A DNA stretch of 64,000 nucleotides, from the NCBI RefSeq assembly GCF_964355755.1, contig NC_092680.1, positions 15,849,001-15,913,000 on the forward strand. Reading direction: 5' to 3'. Shown in pieces: positions 24,080 to 38,463 of the stretch; the first letter of the stretch is position 1, and the number at the start of each line of letters is the position of its first letter. The position numbers and the translations under genes were made by a program. The notes under the pieces are model-generated. The model had not been told where the DNA came from and did not search any database. It saw only the letters and a program-made list of their open reading frames with translations. Source of the stretch: Antedon mediterranea (Eukaryota > Echinodermata > Crinoidea > Comatulida > Antedonidae).

Positions 24080-26049
24080 ATTAAAGTATTTTAAATACTC
24101 CAATGTAATTGAAATTAAGTTGGAGTATTGACTTATACCTTACTCGTGCATTAAGACGAATGTCTACAAAATGGCGAATGGTTAAACGTGTTATCTACGT
24201 TCGATTCTGGCATTATCATCGAGACAAATCCGGAGATTTTATCATGAACATGCTGAAAAATCGGCAAAACTTTAGTGCTAATAATAATTTAACTGGTGAT
24301 TCTAGGAAATATTTATTATTTAGCAGCCATTTTGGATATGCTGATCTAAATGACATTTTCAAGGCCTGGTTTAAGGGTGTGGTCATCACTATACGTGAAT
24401 ATACGTGAAGTCAAACTGAAACAATATGACGGGTGACGTGTATTGAAATCAACAATAACCAAATGAAACAATATTTACAAAGAACGTAATTCAAAATTAA
24501 TTGATTTTGACTAACATATGTAGCCTGTTAAACTGTAAGCAAATAGGCACAATGTTTACACGCAACCCCTGCTGTAGATAAAGAGACAGTGTCGATAATG
24601 TGGGTGGTGGATGTGACCCTACTTTGAAATGATGAGCATAACATGTCTCATCTAACTTATTTAAAAAATACTAATAAGGAAACATCATAATTATACTGCG
24701 CTATGTTAATGTATATTCTTGACTGACGATAAGGCCTCGTTTCCATTAAGCGAATCTATTCGTGCGAATACATTTCTGAGCTCTAATTGGTTGATAAAAA
24801 AAATGTTACTCGCAAAAGCGTATGGAAAAATACATAAGGTTTACATAATGGAAACAGGCTCCGGTCTAAAATCATGAATTCGTGACAAGCAATCGTCAAA
24901 GATGTATGAATGTTATTAGGACATGACGAAATTGACAACTTAGGTCTACATTTTAACCCAGAACCGCATAATTTGCTGGACAAACAAGCGGAAGACTGTG
25001 ATCTATTAATTCTGTCATACCATTTCCCACACATGTCTATGTACAAAATATGTAAACACTGAAATGTCAGTGCAATGTTTTTAATGATATCGTCCTATTG
25101 ATTGCTACACATGTGACACGCATGCGTGGTCTACAGGATGGATTTAATTATTTTTTTTAATAAGAATATTCATTGAATTAATCTGCGATATTCGTTTTCT
25201 ATTATTAGAAATATGCATTGCATTAAAATTTTTTAACCAAATGATTTAATTTTGAACGATTTTTTGATGATAATCATTATTCGGCATGTAGTATTTTATT
25301 TGTAATTAATTGCAATTTATTCGCTTTATATAAATCACTGACACGCCTCTATATTATGTGTCCATTATGAAACTAGTTCATTCCACTAATTAATGTATCT
25401 TTCTACACATAGCTTAATGCAAAATATTAAAATAAATCAGACCTATTGTGGATCATTTCAAAATAACTCTAAAACAAATTCACCATTTTTAACGATTGTT
25501 TTCGGATCCATGCAATACTAAAATGCGCTTAATGGTATTTGAACAACATTTGTATGCATACTATTTTAACACATCCTTGAATTCAGTCATACATTTCGCA
25601 TGTAAATCTTAACGACATAAACATATGTTGAAAATTATCTTGATTATACATCGTTTATAAAATGGTGATTTAATAAATTTTTATTTACACATATTTAGTT
25701 TAGTATATCAGATAACACTTTGATTTGGATTAGTCTTTGTTACATTTAGGATGAGGGTATAACGAATCTTATGAGTCCTGCTGTTTAGCATTGTTAATAA
25801 AGCAATGTAATTAATAGTAGGCCTTACGACAAATGATAAAATTGACAGATATGACGAATGAATAAATATGAACGTCATTAGTAAATTGATGTTCGAAAAC
25901 ATGTAATTACTGTAAATAGTATGTCTACGTGTATATATATATGTAAAAAGAGAGAGATATTTCAATTTTCTATATTAAAGATTATTGTCAATGATTTAAC
26001 TTTATATTGTTGGTTGTATTCTTGAACTCATACTCATTAGCATATTTTC
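24080..26049. other. 3' flank of receptor 2 and spacer
   Basis: An open frame at 24109-24408 follows the stop but has no ATG near its start and no convincing acceptor, so I treat it as 3' UTR. No clear AATAAA close to the stop was found. The rest is AT-rich with no gene seen. Confidence 0.45.
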
Positions 26050-26353
26050 ATAATAATAATAATAATGGAAATTTGTAAAGCGCAGGTATCCGTCTGACTC
26101 ACTGCGCTACTGACATTATTACCCCAGTAATTTTGGATCAAACACGTATGGAAACATACTCCCATAATGCAGCTAGTAATCAGCGCAAAGTTGTGTCTTG
26201 ATCTAACCGGGTACCCATTTATACACCTGGGTGGAGAGAGGCAAACGTAAGTAAAGTATCTTGCCTACGGATACAAGCAATGCGGCGAGAGTTCGATTCG
26301 AACTTCGGTCTCACGATCAATATAGTCCAACACACTGCGCCACACACCCTCAC
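26050..26353 (-). mobile_element. SINE family 2, tRNA-like head and ATT-repeat tail
   Basis: The minus strand has A box TGGCGCAGTGTGTTGGA (26326-26342), B box GTTCGAATCGAAC (26291-26303), then a body with TAGGCAAGATACTTTAC, CCTCTCTCCACCCAGGTGTA and GCGCTTTACAAATT, ending in an (ATT)n run at 26050-26067. Head, body and simple-repeat tail are all present, so it appears near full length. I believe body blocks of this type are widespread in marine invertebrates, but could not check. Confidence 0.78.
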
Positions 26354-29300
26354 ACGTGGCAAATAAAACATTTTTTTATTCCAAAAACAAAACAACAAAG
26401 GGAAGAGGTGGTTAATATATTATCTTTCACATTTGTTATGTAAATACTAATAATTTGATTGCGCTGTTTTTGAAATAAGGATAATGTTTATTGTGAAATC
26501 GAACCGGACAAAACCGGAATACTGTTACTACAAAACAACGTCTATGTGTCTGATGCGCAGTCAAGCAAGACAAATACTCACTTTAAACCAATGAACAGTT
26601 GTGAAACAACCGTGGTTGTTTTTGGACTTTATTTTACACTTCCCAATTTCACGGACTTTCAAGAACATTACAGACAAATTACTTTATATTTAATTTTTCT
26701 GAATTGTAATTATAAAATGATACTCGTCCTTCGGATGGACGTAAATCCGTTGGTTCCGTGTGAATTTGTGGTTAATACAAAGTTGGATAAACATTAAAGC
26801 GATATGAATGATTAAACAAATGATTAGGCCTACCAAGAAAGTGATTCTTAACCTTCTAACAAACTATAGGTTAGCCACTGAACATCCAGTCTATATTCAA
26901 GTTTCCTGCGTGGGAACTGAACCAAGAACTATGAGCAATACGGTACCCAGTATCTAAACATAGAACTGCTATTGCAAAGAGACAAACTGTGTGAAAATCA
27001 GAAAGAAGGAACGACTTATTTTTATATTTACAACAATTCGTTATCATTATCAAACAGACCACCACACTCGTTTTGATTGGGAAAGACTGACACATCGTCT
27101 TCGTCAAAGCAAACTCTGATCAGAGCGTGACTTCTCTACCAGTATTCTGAAACCATATCCAGTCTTCTGTCATCCTACTTGATTGCTTCATAGAGCCAAA
27201 CACATATGTTATAGTCTTTTAATATTTGCATATCGGTCTCCTCTTCTTCTCTTCCATTGAATATAAGCCTCCAACATTCTCTTCTCCAGACTTACACATA
27301 TTGAATATCAGAGGAAAGTCAAATTAATCCCCAACTTTTTGTTCTCAGTCATGATTTGGCATGTTAGCCTTGTCTTGTCTTATAATTATAAACTAAATTA
27401 TGTTTTTTCTTTTAAAGTAACACAATGCATATGACATTTCAAATGTGACTTATCAGTAGTTGGCAAGGGTTTGGAATCCATTTAGGATCGGTTCTAGTTT
27501 AAACGATGATATCATAGCGTTTTGTCGTTGCTTATGCTGCATGGCTGACGTCATTTGCAGCAGCAGCAGTAGGAGCACTTATTACATGTGTCTCGAAGTT
27601 TGAAAGAGTTTTGTTCAAAAAAATACAATGCACAACAAAACAACAATACACTATACATCAACGTTACATAATGAAGATTATAAAAAAAAAACTTGTTGAT
27701 TAATATGCTAATATAAAACTGTTTTTAGGCTGTTTTCAAATGGAGTTATTCCTAAAGAAGAACAAACCACGTTGCATTCAAATATCATCTAGTAATAAAC
27801 TATGTAGTTCAAAACGAACTATAGTCAATTGCCAATTGAAAAAAATGAATTTAATCAGTATATTTATTCCTAATGTGTCAGCAGTCGGAAAAATGTTTGT
27901 TTAATTTTGATGAAAAATTCCGGATTTCAATCTGTATTGGATACAGGAAGTTTTTGAGCCACAGTAAATTAATACCAGTTTAAATACAATGATTTCATAT
28001 CCATTAGTTTAATTACATTGCATTAAAGAAAATTATGAGTATAACAAAATATGCACTTACACTCGGACGATCAAATCATTTGATGAAAATGAACAAGCTT
28101 ACGCAGCACTAAAGTAATAATGAATGTGTGCTATTAAGCTAAATCTTTTTAAAAAGAAGACACATTATGCAATAGGTCTATTGATAAACATAAAGTATAG
28201 AGTAATAGACTCAATATAGTATCAATTTTGGATGATCGTCGTCAACTGTTTATTGTCGTTCGTTAGTTTTTCTTCATGCTTGGGTACCAATATTGATAAT
28301 GGAAACAATTTTTGTTACAAAGGCAGTGTTACATTATTATTATCAGAGCCTGCATTTGTTGTCCTTATCAACAAAAGTAGAATCTAGGTTATATCAAAGG
28401 TTACAGTACTATTGGGCATATGTTAAATTAGGAACGTTTCATTTTTAAAGTTTCGAAATAAGGTTAGCCGATGGAAATTAACTATTAAATGTCGATGACT
28501 TACGTTGATAATTGAAATAAGATCAAGTTCAAACGCAATGTCGATGAATTATGAATTGAATAGGTACAGTCGAAAATTGAAAATAAATTGAATTGACACA
28601 TTCCTTTCTCCAGATTTAATTTAATGTGTCCACTGGTAGAACTGTTCAAAGTTTTAATAAATTGAAAAAAAATCCACTTCAATATTTTGAATTGTGTAAG
28701 TTTTACAGAATTACTCTTTCTATCACTGAAATACCATCAATACAAATTGTATTTTTAAAATTTCTGATTTTTTGTGGCCTATCAGTCCAAAGTATGTAGT
28801 CGATCATCACTTTGTTTGCTATCTATTCTCTGCACACGTGGGAATTCTATAATTAATCCACTACTTATTAGAGTTAAGTAGATCCTCTTGTATTAAAGAA
28901 ATACTTAGAAATTTGTACGTCAAAACTGTGTTGTGAACCATAGTACATTAGCGCAATAATTAAACTTCCGACAGAAATCATCAGCCTAGTCAATTCTGTG
29001 TCATGTAAATCAAGCACCTGTCTATCTTTTTAGTGTATCTTTCTGTAATCTAAATTTAAAAAGATAGGTAATAAAATGTGTACTATTTTTATTTTGTGCG
29101 AACAGAAAAAAAAAATGCTAAAAAACAAGTATGAAAGCACTACAACTTCGTGCTGTTATGGACATAATAGCAACAATGAATCAGTAATAAATTACTTAAA
29201 CAAACAAAAACAATTAAAAAAAATGACATTTACAGGACATTATCATTGTAGTAAACAGAAATTATAAGATGTTCTGCTGTGGCAGCCAAAACATGGACTT

Positions 29301-30901
29301 GCAAAACAAGGAAGACAAGCACTCACATACAGTGATGTTCTAGAGACGGATACTGTTATGCAGCGAGAAGAAATTATGGAGGAATCTAGACATATAAGTT
29401 CGGGTAAGTAAGTAAGTATAAACTTATTATATTACGTTATGATTTGATTTGCATTTAAGTAAGTTAATATAAAAACTACTAACAGCATCAGAGACTCGCA
29501 ATGTCCTTTAGTGTAATTTTAGGTATATTTGCGTTTCTTTTCTTTTTCGTTTTTTTGGTACAATATATCATAAATCATTGATTAAATTATCAAAGTTGAG
29601 AAGCGTTCATTACATTCATAGCCAAACGTTGAAAATGCCTTAATTAATTATTGAAAAGGAACCAACCTGTTTTGAAAACTAAAATTCAAAGTATCGAGAG
29701 GCTATACGATATTACGGAAGTTCAGTTATTTTCGATACTAGGCCAAATTCAAGTGATGATTGAACATGTCAAAAAACAGGTGAACTAGGATTTCCTTTTT
29801 CATCAGACTGACCTGTATGGGTAATCCGGATATGCGGTAAATTATAGATGAAAGGTTCATTATAATCTGAAACGAAAATGTTAAAATATCAGCGGTTTCT
29901 TTGAGTGATGTTTAAACTTTTATTTTTGTTTTCTTAATTTTCTACTTACATACATTGTCGGAGTCATTTAATTTTTTTTTTTCGTTTCATCATTCACCTC
30001 ATGCCATACTGTACCGTACTATACTACGTATATTATCCTATACTATGCCTATACTATTATACCTATTTTGTAACTTTAGGCCTAATTTTACTGATTTATC
30101 AAATATTATTAACACAATATACTTTTTTTTGGAAAAGTGATGCGATTTATTGTTAAGGTCGTGGAAGATTATGTTTAATACGTAGAAATAATAATACTTT
30201 TATTAATAAATAAAACATATAGGAAACAGGGTCACGTTACTATCTGATATATTAAAACGAGAAGATCATTAAAAAACGTCTCGGTAATTAGTAAGTTAAT
30301 CTGAGAGAAGGACGACAATAATGAGTAATATTAGATTGTGCAGTTTTAAGACGCATGGCCAAGGCTGTATCACAGACTACCTAGACATGTAAGATGTGAC
30401 GCTTCTAATTGTGGTTTGAGTTTAGAACCCCCGTGGTTTAGTATCTGTTAACCGGATAGCCTAGAAGATGAACACGTCAACATTAAGAAGTAACCAACTA
30501 GCTTATCATGACACATACATGTCTGTCTACTTCCACCGGTAAATATTATGAACTTGTAAACTCAAAATTATATAATATTATTTTAATTTTTTAAATAATT
30601 CAAGCTTAATCGATAGTTTTTATTATGTATAATTATGGTAATTATTACAAATTTAAAAGATATCGAAACAAGAAATTTAGTCTTTATGTGGTTGTTTAAT
30701 GACAATAGTATTGTGGACAGAATTGAGTTAATGAATATATAACCAAACTTATTGACTGATGCTATTATCTTTTAATTTAGATAAAATAATAAAAATAAAA
30801 TATAGGCCTACTTAAACATATTAAATATTGGTATACGTAATAACCAACTGTGAATGACTTATAGGTTAACCATCATATCAATGACATAATCATAAAGATA
30901 A
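26354..30901. other. AT-rich spacer with a LINE remnant
   Basis: The only recognisable piece is the reverse-transcriptase C-terminal remnant at 29266-29403. A short GCA run sits near 27558. No gene seen. Confidence 0.5.
29266..29403 (+). pseudogene. Remnant of a LINE ORF C-terminus
   Basis: After a stop, 46 codons read DVLLWQPKHG, then QGRQALTYSDVLETDT. This resembles the C-terminal WxPxHGxxxRGRPxxTYxDxLxxDT signature of some RTE/CR1-type retrotransposon polyproteins. Nothing of the polymerase remains upstream. The frame runs into GGGTAAGTAAG, a donor-like word that is probably incidental. Confidence 0.4.
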
Positions 30902-31055
30902 AAGCTCTGTCTACGCTATCAAACTTTATGTGACAAAAAAAATGTGATACAGTAATGTTATGCCCAAATATGGTAGTGATATGACATCATCATGTCATAT
31001 AATAGATGGCAACGTCACATTTTTTGTTTGAAGTTTGAAAGTGTAGACAGAGCTT
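30902..31055. mobile_element. Foldback MITE, complete copy (154 bp)
   Basis: Ends AAGCTCTGTCTAC and GTAGACAGAGCTT are inverted repeats; the arms extend about 45 bp with some mismatches through ATCAAACTT and an AAAAAATGTGA block. There is no coding capacity. Partial relatives sit at 49385-49475 and 52258-52358. Confidence 0.75.
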
Positions 31056-31550
31056 AAGACGAGTTTCTTGAGATTAAATTAGATCGAGAGAAAACAATGG
31101 ATAAAAAAGAGAAATGGGAAACGAAATTGACAAATTGATATTTAGAAAAAGAAGTTTTTTTGAAGAAATGTAAAATGGTAGTGAAACACTTTCTTGGTTT
31201 ATCTTATTTAATTTCATTTTACTTTTATTTTGAAACGGACGTCCATAGTAAAAGAAATAAATGTAAATAAAAAAGGCGGACACAGAAAAAAACAACAACA
31301 ACGGTATTATATCATCTCAGGATCTCCATCATTTTGTTATGGAGTCTAGATGATTCAAATGATGATACCATAATACATTCTATCATTTCATATTTGCTAG
31401 CTGACATGCTCTGTAACAATGAACAGACAGATTTTCTTACTCATGAAAGACATTGAATTACCAACACATAAAGCCAAAAGAATAGCTGTAAAAGTCCTAA
31501 TAGCTTTTGAACAATGGGACCAAGTTTTAAAAACTATGGAAAACAACAGA

Positions 31551-31590
31551 TTTTAGTCGCGTCCAACGCGACTCGACAGCTCACAATGTC
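31551..31590 (+). mobile_element. CGGT/hairpin repeat, 5' end fragment
   Basis: Only the left end is present: TTTTAGTCGCG, the short hairpin partner ACGCGACT, then ACAGCTCACAATGTC. It stops before the CGGT core. Confidence 0.55.
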
Positions 31591-34500
31591 CAATTTGTAT
31601 TTTGTTTTTTTTTCTTCTGAAGATGTTTTTACAAAATTTAGTGACCTTATCATTAGTTGCAGAGGCACACTTCCTATCCGGTCTTCCTATCTTCCAAAAG
31701 ATGTAGACATGAATTGATACAATCTGCCTAATTGTTCCACTTAAGGCACAGCCGAATATTTAAAATTGAAAATAACTAAATAAAAGTCCATATAAATATA
31801 TTACTCTTTAATTAATTACATCAGATTATTTTTAATTCAAAAACCGAAGTTACTAAATAACTATCTCAACTTTAAGCTAATATTTAGTATTACTCATATC
31901 GTCATCAATGATATTGTATATACCAACAATAAAATATTACGCAATGAAATGTACACATACAACTTTAAGCATAACACATATACAACAATAATTTTACGGA
32001 TAAATAAGTTTGATGTAACTTTCTCGTTAAAAAGTTGTTGATATAACTGTATAGAATAGAAATAGCACAGCCTTGTTCAAATAAGTGGATATGTCACCAT
32101 TAGGCTATATGTTTAATTAGCAGTAAACATAATGCCTAATCTGAAATATTGAATTTAATATAAAGATACATCTAAACGATAAAAACATTCGGCGAGGAAA
32201 TGACAACTAACACAGCAAATTAAGGAAACGATAATTCAGATAGCATAACAGGCAGTGGAAAACAAAATGTGTTTCATTGACCTTAGCAAACATTAGGATT
32301 AATCCTGGTCACATGATTAAATAACATGATATAACATATAATTCCTCATCACGTTGTAAATTGAGAACATCCAGACGCTTCTGTATCCTCCATCCTAACT
32401 TAATTGCATCCTCAACTTCCCGCCAAAAGCACAACATCTTCAAAAATAGAAAAACCATGAACTGTACTTTATCTGACAATAAAAAAGCAAAGTACTGAAC
32501 ACTGTAAATGGACAATTTGCTTTTATAGCAAGTAAGGAAATGTTTGAAGATTTTAAAGTGCACACATTGAAAAAGGGTGCTCATGGTATGCTGTTGCATA
32601 AAAGGATTCACCATGTGTTTTCATTGTTTAATAATAGTTGCATTATCAAATAGTTTTGTATCCATTTTCACCAAAGTCTTCTGACAAACACTCATTCCCG
32701 TAGGAGTAAGAGTCAACACACGTTTCCTATTTTATTGATAGGCTTACATCCTGCCATTTGTCACATATTGGTGATACTCTACATTCAGTAGTTACAATTT
32801 GGAGTTTCCATTTTACATTAGTAAATAAGATAGATAGATATCACATTATTGACATGCCTATTTGCATTTCAAAGTTAAGTTATAAAGTTAACAAGAAATG
32901 ACCATTATAGAATACTATGATTATGGCTGTAATAAATTATCATTCCTAACAATACAGTAAAATAGTATCTACATGAATATTCTAGAATAACAGTATGTTT
33001 AGATTTAAGAAAACATGTATACTTAATATAAGAACAATCAGGAACATTCCAGAAGTGATATTAATAGAAACTGTAATACAATAGAATAAGAAGTATAAGG
33101 AATGATCTAGAAGGTTATGAACATATTGTATATAAGGGGAAGTATGACAATTGTAAGGAGGGAGAAGGATTTTGGATTGAAGCATTTATTTTGAAGAAGG
33201 TTGGAGAGGTTGGATATTCGAATTTAAAAGTTATTGTGAAGCTGTTATTTAAAGTGCTTACTGGATTGTTGAAAGTTGAAGTTGATTGAAATTTTGAGTT
33301 ATTTTACAACTTTGTGGATTTTTGGTGTATACTTTTATGTCACAAGGGAGTTCCTAAAGTATTTTCAACCGCTCGGAAACATACGTAAAGGGAGTTCGTG
33401 ACAATGGCTATCGACGTGTTGGTGCATAGCCGTGGTGTTAATAATGCTGCTAAACATACTTTCTTAAAGCTATGTTCTATCAGATGGAGGGGAAAGATTG
33501 TAGCATTTGCTGACATCTGGATAAGAGATAACCGGACAGAGAAGGATGGGTTCGGCTTGATGATGCCTTCGCACTACATTTAGCACACAGTGGCTGAAAT
33601 GATAATGACGGTGTTTGAAAATCTTAATTATTGTAATAACATTCGTTATATCACGCCATTTTTCATTCTGTTGCTGCCAATTTCAACTTAAATATACAAA
33701 ATAATAAAAAGATAGATTGCAATCAATATTGATTGAAATCATGTAATCCAACAAAGTATATCAACTTGAAACACAGAGACTGGAAAAAGCTCAGTTCATT
33801 GTATCATTGAACCTAACAAACTCTCTCCTTGAGGGACTCTTTTCAATTTATAAAATAAAACATGGAAAATCAACATCATATTTTTAAAAATGAAAACATA
33901 TCGTTATCATAAGTGTCACCATCTGAACCGAAAACTTTCACATTAGTTGTAAGACAACTTTTGCCTAATTCATTACGTTGATATCCGGCGAAAATCAAAA
34001 CAGTTATTTCGACAATTTTGACATTTGGATCTTCTCAATTAATAATAATGCAGTCTTATACTAATAACACATATTTTATATTAAATCTTAAAAACCTACA
34101 GTGTTTCGATATACAATATTACATTATTACCAAAGCATTCGTTATATTATTCGTTATGTGATTTTGTACTGAAGGATCCGACGTCCTTCATCAGTGGTGC
34201 GAGTTCTTCCTCCCCACCCATCAGTCATTATTATCAAATAGGTCATTGGACGACAGTATGAACCTTTTATAATTGTCCAATATCAAAACAAATCTGTTAG
34301 TAAATGCAACCAGTGTGCTATCATTGGCGCAGTCTCTCATATACTTGCATAGAAAGCATGTGGATCTTATTAGCGCCTATGTATTTATTTGCACGTACAC
34401 GTTTAACAGCATGCTTTGACACCTCCAGTGATGTCATTGTTATGGCACATGGACTGTTGCCTCAACTGTACTTGCCTAGGATTACTACCGAAGACGGTTT

Positions 34501-37500
34501 TAGAAAAAAAAAAACAGTTGTAAAGTAAAGAGATTCTTTATTTTTGAAAACATTGTATAATTATAGTGTACGCAACATTTAGATTTGCCTGTATTGAGTC
34601 TACGGTGGTATATAGCTTTATTTGTTCATATTTATTTTTTGAGCCATTGCTTATTTTAAGTTTATTCTGACAGTGCATTATAACATCTTCCTTCTAACTA
34701 GCTTTTGTAAAACCGTTTATGGAATTTCGTTAAATAAACTAATTGTTCAAGATGTGCAACAGTTTTTGGAAAAATTAACAATTCAACCAAAGGCATTTCT
34801 ATCCACTCAGACGTTTTTTTCAAATGTCAATTATGTCGGTAACTACTATAATCAGGCCTTCTATAAAGTTCATGTAGTGTAACTGCTCAATATGATTATA
34901 CTCAATTTACTATCACGTGTTGTCATTCCTAAACCTAAAATTGGTCAGAAAGAGTCATTGTCTGCTACACTACTAGCTACAGACGGAGAGAGTCAGTATG
35001 ATTTAACCAATGATATGATGACTTATCAGAGCCATAATCCGATGGGCTAATGACATTGCAATGCTAATAAAATATAATATTTCACATATATAACAAGTAG
35101 TTATAGGTGGTAACCACACGTACGTCATTTAACCTCCGTAAGTACGTGATATCCTAGATACATTATGATATAATTTAAAGCTATCGTGAGAAAAAGAAGT
35201 TTTTACGAAAATCACAAATTTCCATTTTAAGGAATTAATTAATACAACCAGTTTCAGTGATAGGTATATGATCACATGTAAATAGAGGAAATGACATAAA
35301 GATGAAAAGGTATGACATACGAAATGTTAAGTAAATCTCCCTCTTTCCTTATACTGTAATACACCATTATACCATTCTAACCTTGTAAATCAAATTAATA
35401 AATTAATGTTCAGCTTATATTGGCACCATAGAAGGAAGAGTTTTCCCTGATAGCACTCTTCCTGATGTTTGCTCTGGTATAACACAATCTAGCTATGTCA
35501 GTTACAATGTCAATGATTTACAAGATTGGGTTGAAGTAATTGGACCACAAGGTTTTTTTTTTTGTTTTTTTACCATATTTAATGAGGGTGATCCATCCAG
35601 CAATTGCTGACCATTAGGGACCCTCAGAGGTTCACAAGACAAACATATACACAAGTCTTAGGGAGTGGAGTTGTAATTTTGTCCTTAGAAAAAAATAAAT
35701 ATATATAAAATATAACATTATTTATATGTATTACTAAGACCGGAAAGTTACTCAACCGCGTATATTGAACTACTGGACTGTCACGTACGAGAAACAAATT
35801 GCTCAGATATAGGACAGTACATAGGAAGTGCAACAGAACAATTGAAAGCTATGAACATGCGAATGTCTCAATAATTAGAATACATATTGCCTAAGACAAA
35901 ATAATAAACTAAAAGACAGACTGTAAGGACTTCATATATTGTTAATTGTAATCCGAAATAAATATTGCAAAGATCACCTTATTCATTTTGTATTATATAT
36001 TATTAATTCTATAATTACAGTAGTAATTAACACCTTTGCTAAATCATAGCGGTCGATACATACCTCTTAAAATGGACATCGACAAACATTATAACAGTTG
36101 TTAATGGTTAGCAGATGAAAAAGATAGACAGCACACTAAATACCAATTGATAATTAACATTTGTCTGAGTATAACTGATACTACCACAATAATACCACGT
36201 GATTTTTGTGACGTCATTAGGAAAAAACTTTTACCCAATAGAAAACATTCAGAGTGTCGGCTATTCATTTAAATTTAAAGTAATAATAAATATATTATAA
36301 CAAGTATAAAAGCTACACAATATTAACCCTTACACGACGATCTCACACACACACACAAATAATAATGTTGACAAATACTGGAATGATTAGTGATTAACAC
36401 AACAATGAATACAGACTGCATTGTTAAAATTAGATACAGAACTGTTGTTATCGTGTTTTTTAAACACTTTTTCACACAACCTCAATTAAAAACATTCCAT
36501 AAGGTTCAGTGAATCGTTTGTCTTTAATCGAATTATATACATGGAATGATTAATTATATACCAAGTCGTACATCCTGACTAATAATGTTGGCGTGGTCAT
36601 TTAAATCTAACCATGCCTTATATAGAATCACAGTATTAATGGTCAGCTACTGCATCAAGCTATGAGTAATCGTCAATATCCACATATGAATTGGCATCAG
36701 ATGTCAGACAAATATCATATAGAAAGATTAGGGTGGAGATTGTAGATTGACGTGTTTCCGTCAAAATACGCGAATGGCGCTACAAGTGAAAAAAAAACCA
36801 ACTAAAGTGATTGAAAACATTTAACGAATCGCTAGATCATCAATAACAGGTATTCCAGTAGTCATAGTATTATAATAATAATAATAAAACTAATAATTAC
36901 CTCTCTGTCTTCAGATGATAGAGGTGTGTTGACGGAATTCATGATAAAGTTGTGAAACGTACAACATCTAACAAAATAAACATAATAATATTATTATTTA
37001 ACGTTAATTCTAAAATGGTCAAGAATCGTGTTTTTAAATAATGGCCAGACACAGCCTTCACTATAACAAGAAACAAGGCTCTACAAATGATTGAAAATAA
37101 CTATAAAAGATATAACAAGTATATCATAATTATCTCAATGTTGTCCCTTGCTATTATCATCTTCATATAGTAGCCGTGCTTACACATTTTGTTTTTACAT
37201 TCAAGTTCAAACTAAAAAAAACTCTTCATTGAGAACCCCAGAAAACAAACGTTTAATTAATTATTTGTATTATATTTATGTTTATTTCAACTGATTTTTA
37301 AATCGTACACTTGTTTCTATTATTAATTGTTATGTGTCATGAGGAGGGGCAACAGTGACGGACTTATTTGTGTCTCTGTTCGTCCCTCGACAAAACAACA
37401 TTATACACTGTTGTTTTTTGTTTTGTTTTTATACGTTGAAGTTTGATAATTTTAGTCACAATAAACGTTGAATTTAATTGATTTTAATATTTATATAGGA

Positions 37501-38050
37501 TGGCCGTCATTGTACCTTATGGGTGATGTATGGAAATCACGAAGACACAAACGTGTTTCCGAAGTATAATTGAAAGGGGAAAGAGTACACAGGCACTAAA
37601 ATACTCTAAATTATGCGTATGTGTGTATAGCTGTTATTTTAATCCTTCACGTATGTCGGAATACATTAAGTAGACATACTGTTTTTAGAACCAATAATTT
37701 AGTTTGACAATACTTCCTTATTACTAACGCTACAAACTCTAATACATCTTTCAAATGTTGTGTATGTAAAAAAGGAACGTGATACATAATCAACCAATCA
37801 AATGGCGATGATACATTTCGAGACACTTTCCGTGCATTTTTGGACGTTAGTAAAATAATGCATACACATTACTTTAAAAACATTAAAACAGATCATTCCT
37901 GGTCTTAAATGTACGTTTTATGGTTATTATGGTAACAAGAGAAAAACAATACACTACTATTTAAGTAGCTCGTGTCGAATGTTCTATCGTGAACTAGTAT
38001 GCTCTTATGGTTTTGTTAGGCCTAACTGGTAAACAGCGGTAACGTCAACG
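31591..38050. other. AT-rich intergenic spacer
   Basis: No supportable gene other than the doubtful ORF at 32309-32614. A 61-codon ORF at 33398-33583 in slightly less AT-rich DNA has no recognisable product. Short runs of AC (near 36345) and T are present. Confidence 0.5.
32309..32614 (-). CDS. Small ORF of 101 codons, doubtful
   Basis: ATG-initiated frame on the minus strand. The last 45 residues (from about FWREVEDAIKLGWRIQKR) look more protein-like than the AT-rich N-terminal part, and an acceptor-like TTTTTCTATTTTTGAAG precedes that segment. It may be a decayed exon or a transposon scrap. I recognise no family. Confidence 0.15.
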   Translation of the reverse strand: MVNPFMQQHTMSTLFQCVHFKIFKHFLTCYKSKLSIYSVQYFAFLLSDKVQFMVFLFLKMLCFWREVEDAIKLGWRIQKRLDVLNLQRDEELYVISCYLIM

Positions 38051-38054
38051 TTGT

Positions 38055-38086
38055 ACCATGGAGGTATAAAATTATACCTCCATGGT
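38055..38086. repeat. CCATGGAGGTATAA palindrome, 15-bp arms
   Basis: Perfect arms ACCATGGAGGTATAA and its complement with a 2-bp spacer. A shorter relative occurs at 62561-62583. The shared CATGGAGGT ends suggest termini of one foldback family. Confidence 0.85.
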
Positions 38087-38337
38087 TGTACTATAGCTAT
38101 AATATGCCAAGCACGGCGTTGCTGTTACTTTTATTTTTTGTGACAAAAGAAGCAGTATTTTCGCTGACATGTTACGGTTCTTTCATTTGATTTGCGATCG
38201 ATCGAAATTGGGTGCATCACAGAAAAAAAACCCGAAAATATCAATCCGCGCGCAATACATGTTGATATTTATAGCGAGCCGCTTACATTATTTGAATCAC
38301 CTTTGTTATCCGCAACAGGCCCATATAGTATATAAAA

Positions 38338-38463
38338 ACAAGGCCATACACATGGCTGGCCCAGTCGCGTGCGCACACTTGAGTAGTGTTTACCGATCAA
38401 CAGACCAACCAAACGACCGACATAGTGAGCTATATAATCGCGTTACACGCGCAAGCGACTACA
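38338..38463 (-). mobile_element. CGGT/hairpin dispersed repeat, copy C
   Basis: In reverse complement: a TAGTCGCTTGCGCGTG hairpin block, a TAGCTCACTATGTCGG block, a short CGGT/TTGG core, GTAAACACTA, CACGCGACTGG and a GGCCTTGTTTT end. All blocks of the family are present though diverged. Confidence 0.65.

Noticed and set aside
24109-24408. 99-codon frame after receptor 2 as a second tail exon
   Set aside because: No convincing donor in the receptor 2 tail and no good acceptor or ATG before this frame; most likely 3' UTR.
33398-33583. 61-codon ORF in slightly less AT-rich DNA
   Set aside because: No recognisable motif, no splice signals framing it, and length is within chance for this window.
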